Shown piece after piece: positions 6,480-12,510 of a DNA stretch of 12,510 nt. A program made the translations under genes and the position numbers. Position 1 is the first letter of the stretch. Each line of letters opens with the position of its first letter. The notes under the pieces are model-generated. The model worked only from the letters and a program-made list of their open reading frames with translations, did no database searches and was not told the DNA's origin. The stretch is from positions 1-12,510 of the forward strand of contig DATCLN010000040.1 of assembly GCA_036563895.1 (NCBI GenBank), read 5' to 3'. The DNA is from ZCTH02-B3 sp036563895 (lineage in GTDB: Bacteria > Bacillota > Bacilli > Paenibacillales > Paenibacillaceae).

Positions 6480-6905
6480 TCAGGGCACGTATTCGCTCAT
6501 CTTCATGCCCGACGCCGCGATGCGCCCTTCCGGACCGGGAACGTCCAGTCCGATGAGCCGGTCGATGTCCAGAAGCCGCTCATAGGGGTAGCGGATTTCC
6601 AGCCGCAGGCCGACGCCACGCGGCAGCGGCTCGGAAGGCTGGTCGGCCGGCATGCCGTTGGTCGATCCGACGTCGTATTCCAGAAGCTCCGGCCGGAACC
6701 CGTATCTGGCCAGCCGCAGGCGCGACTCCGCCACCATCACGCGGTCGATGTACCCGTAGGCGCCGCTTGCCCCGATCTCCAGCAGATAGTCGGCTTCCTG
6801 CTGCAGGAGCGCCTGCCGGATCAGCAGGACGTGCTTGTACACCGGGGAAAACGCCAGCCAGCAAAACAAGGGGGCAAACAGGACGAACACCAGCAGCTGT
6901 TTCAC
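6480..6905 (-). CDS. N-terminally anchored Tad-locus protein, TadE-like
   Basis: The 141-aa protein starts with a hydrophobic anchor (residues 3-20, LLVFVLFAPLFCWLAFS) after a lysine, followed by an outside domain with a helix (LLIRQALLQQEADYLLEIG) and a hydrophilic region with LRLEIRYPYERLLDIDRLIGL. The start is GTG 6905, which overlaps the preceding TGA (GTGA, 4 bp), a translational-coupling arrangement. The same frame is open upstream to 7073, but the upstream part is Gly/Arg-rich shadow sequence across the preceding small gene. Position and topology match a minor pilin of a Tad-type machine; sequence family unconfirmed. Confidence 0.8.
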   Translation of the reverse strand: MKQLLVFVLFAPLFCWLAFSPVYKHVLLIRQALLQQEADYLLEIGASGAYGYIDRVMVAESRLRLARYGFRPELLEYDVGSTNGMPADQPSEPLPRGVGLRLEIRYPYERLLDIDRLIGLDVPGPEGRIAASGMKMSEYVP

Positions 6906-7048
6906 GGGTCGATGCGGGAAATCTCCTCCGCCATCTCCCGCCCCTGGTCGCGAAGGAGATCCCGCGTCCCCCCTTCCCCTCCGACGATCCGGTTGTAGAG
7001 CAGCACCACCGCCATAATGAGCATCACGGCCATCAGCAACTGTCTCAT
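6902..7048 (-). CDS. 48-aa N-terminally anchored small protein (candidate pilin, paralogue of its neighbour)
   Basis: This tiny protein is almost only a membrane anchor (residues 4-18, LLMAVMLIMAVVLLY) and a charged tail with GGTRDLLRDQGREMAEE. The start is ATG 7048 with AAGGAAGGGG upstream; an earlier ATG at 7102 lacks a ribosome site. It overlaps the next gene by 4 bp. It resembles the 58-aa product upstream: both begin MR, have the anchor at once, then N-(R)-I followed by D/G-G-T-R-x-L and a G about four residues later. There is no Flp-type leader with a cleavage Gly before the hydrophobic segment. It is best read as a pilin-like or accessory subunit of the Tad-like machine. Confidence 0.75.
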   Translation of the reverse strand: MRQLLMAVMLIMAVVLLYNRIVGGEGGTRDLLRDQGREMAEEISRIDP

Positions 7049-7141
7049 CTCGCCCCTTCCTTTCCTGCTCCACTTTTGCCAGTCCCGGTGCCTGCGCGGC
7101 ATGGCATGACGCGAAAACCCTGTCCAGTTCCGTCTTCGTTT

Positions 7142-7318
7142 TCAGGAATCGGGATTAACGGGAGCATCAGCAGGATTGCCAAGATTGCGCAGGGCATTAT
7201 TGGCGTTCTCTCCATGGGATTCGATGAGGGCGCGGGTACCGTCTTCGTCGGCGATGATGTTCTGGAACATGACCGCTACAACCAACAGCATCATCAATGT
7301 AATCAGAATGTTGCGCAT
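7142..7318 (-). CDS. 58-aa N-terminally anchored small protein (candidate pilin)
   Basis: Hand translation from ATG 7318 gives a 58-aa protein ending at TGA 7142. It starts MRNILITLMMLLVVAVMF (anchor at residues 3-18), continues QNIIADEDGTRALIESHGEN and ends with a Pro/Asn/Asp-rich tail (NPADAPVNPDS). AAAGGAGG lies 11 nt upstream, with GAAGGA directly before the ATG. The GTRxL motif after the anchor is shared with the 48-aa protein 93 bp downstream, which shows a tandem duplication. Short length and context (after the TadC-like gene, before TadE-like genes) match where Flp pilins are usually encoded. A classical prepilin leader is absent. The gene is easily missed because it is short. Confidence 0.78.
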   Translation of the reverse strand: MRNILITLMMLLVVAVMFQNIIADEDGTRALIESHGENANNALRNLGNPADAPVNPDS

Positions 7319-7348
7319 TCCTTCTTCAACCTCCTTTGTGCAGTTTTT

Positions 7349-7482
7349 GTCCGCCTGCAGACGATCCGTCTGGACTTCCGAAGCCGGGCGGTCCTCCCTG
7401 CCGCAGCCGAGCTGTCAGGCCTGCCGCAACCGATCGGTCAGGTCTGCAGCGTTCGAGCCGTCAAGCCTGCGCGGCTGGACCG
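7349..7482. repeat. array of about six degenerate 23-bp tandem repeats
   Basis: On the plus strand units start with GTC at 7368, 7391, 7414, 7437 and 7460, exactly 23 bp apart, plus a 19-bp end unit at 7349. The best-conserved part is GTCAGGCCTGCCGC. On the minus strand each unit ends in GAC after a CAGGNCTG-like dyad. The array begins right at the TadC-like stop codon (7483) and ends about 11 bp before the ribosome site of the 58-aa gene, so it forms the leader of the small-subunit transcript segment. A 23-bp period is not a multiple of three, which argues against coding. Confidence 0.75.
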
Positions 7483-8376
7483 TCACGCCCGGAGTTCGTT
7501 GAGCAGCGCCTGAACCTCCCGGACCCACGGATAGAGAAATACGTGAAACATGTACAGCACCGGAATCCCCGCCAGCACATACAGGCCGTAGGAAGCCATT
7601 TCCCGGCGGCTTTCCCGGGCGAAGCGGATCCTCTCCTTGCAAGCGTCCGCGAGCTGACGCAGCATGCCGTATACCTCGTCGTCCTCGTGCAGCCTCAGGG
7701 TGCGGACGATTTCCGCAAAGCCCCGCGCTTCTTCCGTCCCGAGCCGCTTTTTGAACCGTTCGAGGGAGGCGTCGGGATCCTGGTACCACTCGTTCAGGAG
7801 TAGCTGCAGATCGCCGCGGATCAGGCGGACGTACGGAAGACAGCGCATCAGCTTGCCGTGCAGATGCAAGCGGGAACCGGAATAGTAAAGCAGCCCGCGG
7901 CTTAAGGCGACGATCTCGCTGCGGATGCGATCCTCGCGATGCCTGCGCAGGGCTCCGAGCACCGCCCGGTCCGCCAGCAGCGCCATCACCGCCAGGCTCG
8001 CGGCCATCGCCGGCGGCCAGGCGACACCCGGCGGGGCCCGTCCCGCAGAAAGGGCCAGCCACGCGCCTCCGGCGATCAGCATCCCCAGCGAAATGGCGGT
8101 GCGCCTCGCGGCCAGATACACATGGGCGGACCAGCGCAGGCCGCAGCCCGCAAGCAGCGACCTCCGCTGCCTGAGCGCCGGACTGTCCCGGTCGGCCCTG
8201 AACAGGATCAGCCACCAGCGCGGCGCCGGTGACCGCCGCCACGGGAACCTGGCGGCGCGCCAGCGGGGCGGCCGGGAAAAAGCGGCGCGAAGCAGCAGGT
8301 AGACGCCGACCCCCGCCGCGGCGAGCTGCGCCGTCCATCCGGTCAGCCGCCAGAGCCAAAGCTCGTACTCTCCCAA
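7483..8376 (-). CDS. TadC-like type II secretion F-family membrane protein
   Basis: The 297-aa protein has hydrophobic segments at about 14-32, 93-110, 119-135 and 263-283, with a cytoplasmic helical domain between the third and fourth (about 140-258). This is the layout of T2SSF/GspF proteins, which form the inner-membrane platform turned by the CpaF ATPase. In the domain are RSEIVALSRGLLYYSGSRL and FAEIVRTLRLHEDDEVYGML. The start is TTG 8376 with GAGGGGG 8 nt upstream, 13 bp after the preceding stop; there is no ATG nearby. Being the second F-family protein in a row is typical of Tad loci (TadB, TadC). The match is by layout more than by strict motifs. Confidence 0.82.
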   Translation of the reverse strand: MGEYELWLWRLTGWTAQLAAAGVGVYLLLRAAFSRPPRWRAARFPWRRSPAPRWWLILFRADRDSPALRQRRSLLAGCGLRWSAHVYLAARRTAISLGMLIAGGAWLALSAGRAPPGVAWPPAMAASLAVMALLADRAVLGALRRHREDRIRSEIVALSRGLLYYSGSRLHLHGKLMRCLPYVRLIRGDLQLLLNEWYQDPDASLERFKKRLGTEEARGFAEIVRTLRLHEDDEVYGMLRQLADACKERIRFARESRREMASYGLYVLAGIPVLYMFHVFLYPWVREVQALLNELRA

Positions 8377-8389
8377 GCCGTCCGCCCCC

Positions 8390-9325
8390 TCACATTTTTT
8401 TCCGGGACAGATGCAGCCCCATGAGCAGCGAGCCGAACAGGAACACGAGGGCGTTCAGGAGCAGGTCCCTGCCCCCCGGATCCTCCAAATAATACCGGTA
8501 GCTCGCATCCGGATTCAGGCGGAAATTGACCGCCAGGAAGATCAGCAAAAAGATCCCCGGCGCGAAATTCGCCAGCCGGATCTCCAGAAGCCGGTGGCGC
8601 TCCTGCTGGTCCAGCAGCTGGGACTGGCGCATGTCGGCGATCAGCTCGCGGAGATTGTCCGCCACCGAAACGCCTTCCGTCAGCGCCACCCGCAGAATGC
8701 CGGCGAAATAGTCGGCCCACCGGTGTCCCACCGCCAGCGTGAACCGCCGCAGGCTGTCTTCGTCATTGCCCCGGACGGACAGATTCCGCTCGAGCTGTTC
8801 AAACACCGCCTGAATTTCCGCGGGGAGCCTTCCCTCTTCCAACGTCTGGCGCAGCGCCGTCCTGACCTGCCGCCCTCCCGTCACCAGGTAGCACTGGTAA
8901 AACAGTTCCACCGCCGGAAGGAAATCGAGCCGGGCCGCCATTTGCCGGCCAATCAGCCGCATGCGCAGCACCACATAAGGCAAAAGCCCGAGCATGACCA
9001 TCAGCACAATGGCGGAACGCGCATTCCGGAAGAAGAAAACGCCCGCCGCGACGCCGGCCGCCGCCGTGAACGCGGACAGTCCGGAGAAGGTTTCCGGCCG
9101 CATCGGCCATCCCACCACATGCAACAGATCCGCCAAATGCCCGTACGGTCCTTGGAATCTCGCCACGGCCCGCTCCAGCAGGACCGCCCATCCGCCGCGC
9201 CGCTTCCGGCGCAGCCGCTGCCGTCCGGAAAAACGCCGCCACCAGACCTCCAGCCAGAAGCGGAAAAATACGTACAGCAGCAAAAACAACATGACCGTGA
9301 CGGCCGCCGCGCCCGCCTTCAGCAC
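8390..9325 (-). CDS. TadB-like type II secretion F-family membrane protein
   Basis: The 311-aa protein has membrane segments at about 9-25, 84-98, 104-120, 254-268 and 288-305. A cytoplasmic T2SSF domain (about 125-250) includes QMAARLDFLPAVELFYQCY, LRQTLEEGRLP and ILRVALTEGVSVADNLREL, typical of TadB-type platform proteins. The start is GTG 9325, overlapping the ATPase stop by 7 bp with AGGGGAGG 9 nt upstream. The frame is open further up to 9619, but that part is the Arg/Gly-rich shadow of the ATPase gene. It should work with the TadC-like protein as the platform for filament assembly. Confidence 0.87.
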   Translation of the reverse strand: MLKAGAAAVTVMLFLLLYVFFRFWLEVWWRRFSGRQRLRRKRRGGWAVLLERAVARFQGPYGHLADLLHVVGWPMRPETFSGLSAFTAAAGVAAGVFFFRNARSAIVLMVMLGLLPYVVLRMRLIGRQMAARLDFLPAVELFYQCYLVTGGRQVRTALRQTLEEGRLPAEIQAVFEQLERNLSVRGNDEDSLRRFTLAVGHRWADYFAGILRVALTEGVSVADNLRELIADMRQSQLLDQQERHRLLEIRLANFAPGIFLLIFLAVNFRLNPDASYRYYLEDPGGRDLLLNALVFLFGSLLMGLHLSRKKM

Positions 9326-10764
9326 CCGGTCACGCCTCCCCTCTCCAGCAGCATCCGGTACCCTTCGGGATCCCACCGGCGAATCCGCCGCGACGCCTTC
9401 TCCGAGAACGGCATCGGGAACCGCCACCTGTCCGACGCCTCGTCGTACACGGCCAAATCCCGCACCGTCACCAGCCCTCCCTTGTACTCGAGCTCGCCGA
9501 TCCGCACCACCTTGCGCCGGCCGCCCACCAGCCGCATCTCCATGCCGATCTGCGTCACGTGCTCGACGATGCGCCTGAGCAGCCGGTCGGGATTCATGCC
9601 CCGGCCGTCCAGCATGCACATGTCCGTAATCGTGTCGGGCACGTCCTCCAGGCAGTTGGCGTGGAGGGAAGTGATGCTTCCTTCATGCCCGCGGGTGCAG
9701 GCGCGCACGTACAGGTTCGCGTCCTCGTCGCGGATCTCCGTATGGCAGATGCGGCTGGGCGACTGGCGCAGGGCCAGCTTGAACGCCTGGCGGGAGCCGT
9801 GCAGGGGATCGTCCTCGTCGATTTCGAATTCCACCACGTTTTTCTCCGGAAAATCCCGTTTCAGCATGAGCTCGAAACGGCTCTCGAAGGTGACGATGCG
9901 CTCCTCGTCGGGGATTTCCGCCAGAAGGGCCTTGATGAGATGGGTTTTCCCCGTGTTGGTGGCGCCGATGACCACCATGTTGAAGCGGGAGCGGACGATC
10001 ACCCGCAGCAACCGGCACACCTCCTCGTCGATGGTGGCGTATTCGGGACGGCACAGCGCCTCGAGGCTGAGGTTTCTCACCGTGTAAAAACGGATGGTCA
10101 GCGTGGGCAGCGACGTAAACCCGAAGCCCGTCATCGTCACCCGGGAACCGTCGAGCAGGCGCACCTCCGCCCACCGCTTGCGGGGCGAAATCCGGTCGTT
10201 GTTGAACAGCACGAGATTCTGCTGGATGCGCTCCACCTGACCGACATGGTCGAAACGGTAAGGCGAGACGGTCACCCGGCCGCCGCGCACCTCGAAAATC
10301 TGCGTCCCCACCACCTGGATCTCTTCCAGATCGGCGCGGTCGCGCAAAATGAGTTCCAGCACATTCATGCCGATCACTTCGGCGAACAGCGCTTCCGCCA
10401 GCGACCCGTACGGCAGGGAACCTAACGGCAGATGGTTGAGCTTCCGCTTGATGATCCAGTCGGAGATGAACGCCAGAATCTCCGCACGCTCGGCGGGAAA
10501 GCCGATGATGGCCCGGTTCAGCTTCTCCGTGTAGCGCCGGCGCTCCTCTTCGTTCCAGCCGCGCGGCACCGCCAGGAGATGGCGGATTTCTTCGGTAAGG
10601 GCGCGGATGTCGGCCTGGACGCGTCCGTCGCCTTCCCCGGCGGCGCCCCTCTCTCCCCTTGCGCTTGTCTGCAGACGGGCGGCATAAGCGGAGGGAGAAA
10701 AGCGCTCCCCCGCGTCCGCGGCGGATGCCGGGCGCGTATCGTATACGGCCGCGCGTTCCGTCAT
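9319..10764 (-). CDS. cpaF: CpaF/TadA-family pilus assembly ATPase
   Basis: The 481-aa protein is a cytoplasmic secretion ATPase that powers pilin assembly (and in some Tad systems retraction). The N-terminal 50 residues are low-complexity. Residues 50-240 match the CpaF N-terminal domain (LPYGSLAEALFAEVIGMNVLELIL, with a D-L-E-E-I-Q-V segment). The motor domain has Walker A GATNTGKT (267-274), the Asp-box-like VTFESRFEL (292-299, with the usual acidic D changed to S), a Walker-B/Glu segment HTEIRDEDA (E343), GHEGS (359-363) and the HAN signature (368-370). ATG 10764 overlaps the preceding TGA (ATGA). It sits between the TadZ-like and TadB-like genes, the standard Tad order. Confidence 0.95.
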   Translation of the reverse strand: MTERAAVYDTRPASAADAGERFSPSAYAARLQTSARGERGAAGEGDGRVQADIRALTEEIRHLLAVPRGWNEEERRRYTEKLNRAIIGFPAERAEILAFISDWIIKRKLNHLPLGSLPYGSLAEALFAEVIGMNVLELILRDRADLEEIQVVGTQIFEVRGGRVTVSPYRFDHVGQVERIQQNLVLFNNDRISPRKRWAEVRLLDGSRVTMTGFGFTSLPTLTIRFYTVRNLSLEALCRPEYATIDEEVCRLLRVIVRSRFNMVVIGATNTGKTHLIKALLAEIPDEERIVTFESRFELMLKRDFPEKNVVEFEIDEDDPLHGSRQAFKLALRQSPSRICHTEIRDEDANLYVRACTRGHEGSITSLHANCLEDVPDTITDMCMLDGRGMNPDRLLRRIVEHVTQIGMEMRLVGGRRKVVRIGELEYKGGLVTVRDLAVYDEASDRWRFPMPFSEKASRRIRRWDPEGYRMLLERGGVTGC

Positions 10765-11612
10765 GCCCCACCGCTCCGTTTAGCCGTCGTTCTCCTCAGC
10801 CACCAGGAACGGAGGACGCGGGGCCCGTCCGCCCTCCGGTCCCCATACGGCCAGCCCAGCTTCCGCATCAAAGATTCCGCCAACGCGTCAAACGCGGCCG
10901 CGCGGCGTTCGTCGGCCAGCCATTCGTCCAGCCGCCCGCCGTCCAGATACGCGCCCAGGTCCTCGTCGAATTTCAGTTCCGTACCGCCGGCGCTTTCCGC
11001 TTCCCTGCAGATGTCCTTCAGGCTGAACCCTTCCGCGTCGCGGCCCGGGCGGCGCAGCACCACCAGGTGAAAATCCCCGGGTCGGACGCCGAACTGGGGA
11101 GCGATCTGCACGATCCACCGGTAGACGTCCTCCCGAAAGTGGGCAAACTGCCCCGTCGACACCAGAAAACGATGATCCGCAAGACGCGCCGCGCAAATGG
11201 TGGCGGCGTTGTCCCAGTACGCGCCGGTGTCGACAACCGTGGCGTCGAAGGCTTCCCGGGCCGCCCGCAGCAAATGTTCGATCTGGCCGGGTTCGTAGTA
11301 TTCGGCCTGGTCCCGCGGCAGATTGCCGAACAAGACGTGCACGCCGCGCAGGCGGGACGGCGCGTGCGTACAGGCCGCGAGCCTGTCCGCGGTCAGCGTG
11401 CCCGCCCTCAGCTCCGGCCGTATGGCGTCCAGCGTCACCTTCGGTTCGTCCACCCCCAGGTAAAGGTGCGTCTTGGCGCTTTTCAGGTTCAGGCAGAGAA
11501 ACCCCACCCGCTTGCCGGTTCCGGCCGCCAGCCGCCAGGCGGTGCCCAGCGCGGCGACGGTGGTTCCGATGTTGGGCGTGGACCCGGTGAAAACGATCAG
11601 CGGACCGCTCAT
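10761..11612 (-). CDS. CpaE/TadZ-like deviant ParA/MinD-fold protein
   Basis: The 283-aa product begins LIVFTGSTPNIGTTVAALG, a ParA/MinD-type P-loop in which the usual lysine (GKT) reads G-T-T (residues 16-18). Further ParA-fold segments are RVGFLCLNLKS, FDATVVDTGAYWDN (Walker-B-type D128) and HRFLVSTGQ. Proteins of this type (TadZ, CpaE) place the pilus machine at a site in the cell and often have atypical Walker A boxes. The start is ATG 11612 with AAAGGAGGGG 8 nt upstream; it overlaps the cpaB-like stop by 4 bp (ATGA). The frame runs further upstream but only as shadow of that gene. Loss of the lysine suggests it binds nucleotide poorly or not at all. Confidence 0.85.
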   Translation of the reverse strand: MSGPLIVFTGSTPNIGTTVAALGTAWRLAAGTGKRVGFLCLNLKSAKTHLYLGVDEPKVTLDAIRPELRAGTLTADRLAACTHAPSRLRGVHVLFGNLPRDQAEYYEPGQIEHLLRAAREAFDATVVDTGAYWDNAATICAARLADHRFLVSTGQFAHFREDVYRWIVQIAPQFGVRPGDFHLVVLRRPGRDAEGFSLKDICREAESAGGTELKFDEDLGAYLDGGRLDEWLADERRAAAFDALAESLMRKLGWPYGDRRADGPRVLRSWWLRRTTAKRSGGA

Positions 11613-12346
11613 GACGATATCCCCTCCTTTGCCTGAAGATCCTGTTCCGGCAGGACCGGCGCGAAGGCGTCGAAGGCGATGACGAGCTTCGCGGTGCCGT
11701 CCTTGCAGGCGGCATCCAGCATCAGCCACTGCTCTTCCGTCAGGTTCAGGTTGATCGCGTCGATGGCCCCGTTGGCGTCGCGGCGGGAAGCGTACATCTT
11801 TTCCTTGTCCCCCTCGGCCAGGGACAGCAAATTCGGATTTTTCGGGTTGTCCAGCTCCACGTTCGCCGCCGTCTTCACCGCCGCCACCCGCACGGGCTCG
11901 GGAAACAGCCGCCGCGAAGGCCCCTTCTCGTCCGACAGATAGACGGCCACCAGATCCCCGGCCCGGATGCCGTTGGACACCGCCTTGATGTACTCGTTCG
12001 GAATCCGGAAGGTCGCCTCCCCCGGGCGCGGCAAAAGACCGAACCGGTCCAGCTTCCACCGGAGCAGCGGTTCCCGGCTGCCCAGGGGCACGGTCGTCTC
12101 CCAGCCGACCGCTTCGGCGGGGTCAAAAATCATCTCCTCCGTGACGGCCCCGCGCGGCAGGGGCAGCCGGATCAGCATCTCCGCCCTGAGCGTCGCGCCC
12201 GCCGGCACGAACTCCCGGGGGGCGATCACGTCCACCGTCTCCTGAAGCCGGATCTGCCTCATCTGCAGGAGATAGATGCCGTACACCATCAGTCCCGCCA
12301 GCGCGGCCGCCGCCAGGCTCAACGCCGCTTGTCTTTTGCGGTTCAC
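11609..12346 (-). CDS. cpaB: CpaB/RcpC-like SAF-domain pilus protein
   Basis: The 245-aa protein has an N-terminal membrane anchor (residues 7-26) after a basic stretch (NRKRQ) and then an SAF domain (about 37-100: VIAPREFVPAGATLRAEML with the PRGAVTEEMI segment). A RcpC-type region follows (about 110-225: FRIPNEYIKAVSNGIRAGD, VRVAAVKT). CpaB/RcpC proteins sit outside the membrane and help assemble Tad pili. The start is GTG 12346 with AAAGGAGG 7 nt upstream. An open frame up to 12475 is intron sequence and is not part of the protein. It is the first gene of the operon, 25 bp downstream of a group II intron end, and overlaps the TadZ-like gene by 4 bp. Confidence 0.88.
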   Translation of the reverse strand: MNRKRQAALSLAAAALAGLMVYGIYLLQMRQIRLQETVDVIAPREFVPAGATLRAEMLIRLPLPRGAVTEEMIFDPAEAVGWETTVPLGSREPLLRWKLDRFGLLPRPGEATFRIPNEYIKAVSNGIRAGDLVAVYLSDEKGPSRRLFPEPVRVAAVKTAANVELDNPKNPNLLSLAEGDKEKMYASRRDANGAIDAINLNLTEEQWLMLDAACKDGTAKLVIAFDAFAPVLPEQDLQAKEGISS

Positions 12347-12370
12347 CCGTCCGCCTCCTTTCCTCGGGAA

Positions 12371-12510
12371 ATCGAGTAGAAGGGGGCGGCTAGCCCCCGT
12401 CCTCTCACACCACCTGGCATGCGGGTCCGCACCAGGCGGTTCCGAAGAGTTAACGAAATGCCAAGTAACATTCAAGCATGCTGACCAGCCCTTGCGCCTG
12501 AAAATATCGG
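12371..12510 (-). mobile_element. group II intron, 3' end with domains V and VI (continues outside the window)
   Basis: On the minus strand, 12440-12409 folds as a domain-V hairpin: a 9-bp lower stem (ACCGCCTGG with CCAGGTGGT), a 2-nt bulge (TG), a 4-bp upper stem and a GACC loop. Next come GTGTGAGAGGACG and a domain-VI hairpin (GGGGGC, 5-nt loop, GCCCCC at 12398-12382) followed by TTCTACTCGAT. The A at 12377, seven bases from the likely 3' end at 12371, fits the branch point. From memory, this end sequence is typical of bacterial group II introns with reverse-transcriptase genes; that gene would lie further right, outside the window. Intron orientation is the same as the pilus operon. Confidence 0.8.

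Noticed and set aside
7349..7482. CRISPR array as an explanation for the regular repeats
   Set aside because: Units are contiguous and all degenerate, with no unique spacers between identical repeats and no cas genes.
8411..10087. 558-codon plus-strand open frame opposite the ATPase and TadB-like genes
   Set aside because: Shadow of two well-supported genes; composition is low-information and the frame crosses their overlap without relation to it.
12347..12475. N-terminal extension of the cpaB-like protein up to an ATG at 12475
   Set aside because: The extension is translated from the group II intron end; the GTG at 12346 has a strong ribosome site and begins the expected basic-plus-anchor N-terminus.

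Overview
The window looks like a chromosomal segment of a GC-rich Bacillota, most likely a Paenibacillaceae-type bacterium. The reasons are the gatC-gatA-gatB gene order, strong AGGAGG-type ribosome binding sites, TTG and GTG starts, SigA-like promoters, an IDEAL-domain-type small protein, and a monoderm Tad-like pilus locus with no outer-membrane secretin. The taxonomic call is inference, not a match to a known genome.

Left part (1-2630, minus strand): the gatCAB operon for the Glu-tRNA(Gln)/Asp-tRNA(Asn) amidotransferase. A clear promoter lies upstream of gatC. gatA starts at TTG, and gatB runs off the left edge after 195 codons. Between gatC and gatA is an unusually long 183-bp GC-rich spacer holding three degenerate 30-bp tandem repeats and a perfect 9-bp-stem hairpin.

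Middle part: a divergently transcribed EAL-fold protein (2762-3931, plus) has a degenerate catalytic loop. A bidirectional terminator separates it from a convergent 123-aa IDEAL-like protein (4014-4385, minus). Next, on the minus strand, is a stand-alone M24 (Xaa-Pro peptidase-like) gene with its own promoter and terminator (4505-5944).

Right part (5976-12346, minus strand): nine genes that look like one operon encoding a reduced Tad/Flp-type pilus or secretion machine. In transcription order they are a CpaB/RcpC-like SAF protein, a CpaE/TadZ-like ATPase-fold protein without the P-loop lysine, a CpaF/TadA ATPase, TadB-like and TadC-like membrane proteins, two tiny paralogous N-terminally anchored proteins (58 and 48 aa), and two larger anchored proteins (141 and 161 aa) at the TadE/TadF position. 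The first four genes are joined by 4-7 bp overlaps, which implies translational coupling. A stretch of degenerate 23-bp tandem repeats lies in the leader of the small proteins. No classical Flp prepilin signal is visible, so the two small paralogues are the best candidates for the major subunit.

Right edge: 25 bp upstream of the first pilus gene lies the 3' end (domains V and VI) of a group II intron in the same orientation. It has apparently inserted between this operon and whatever drives it.
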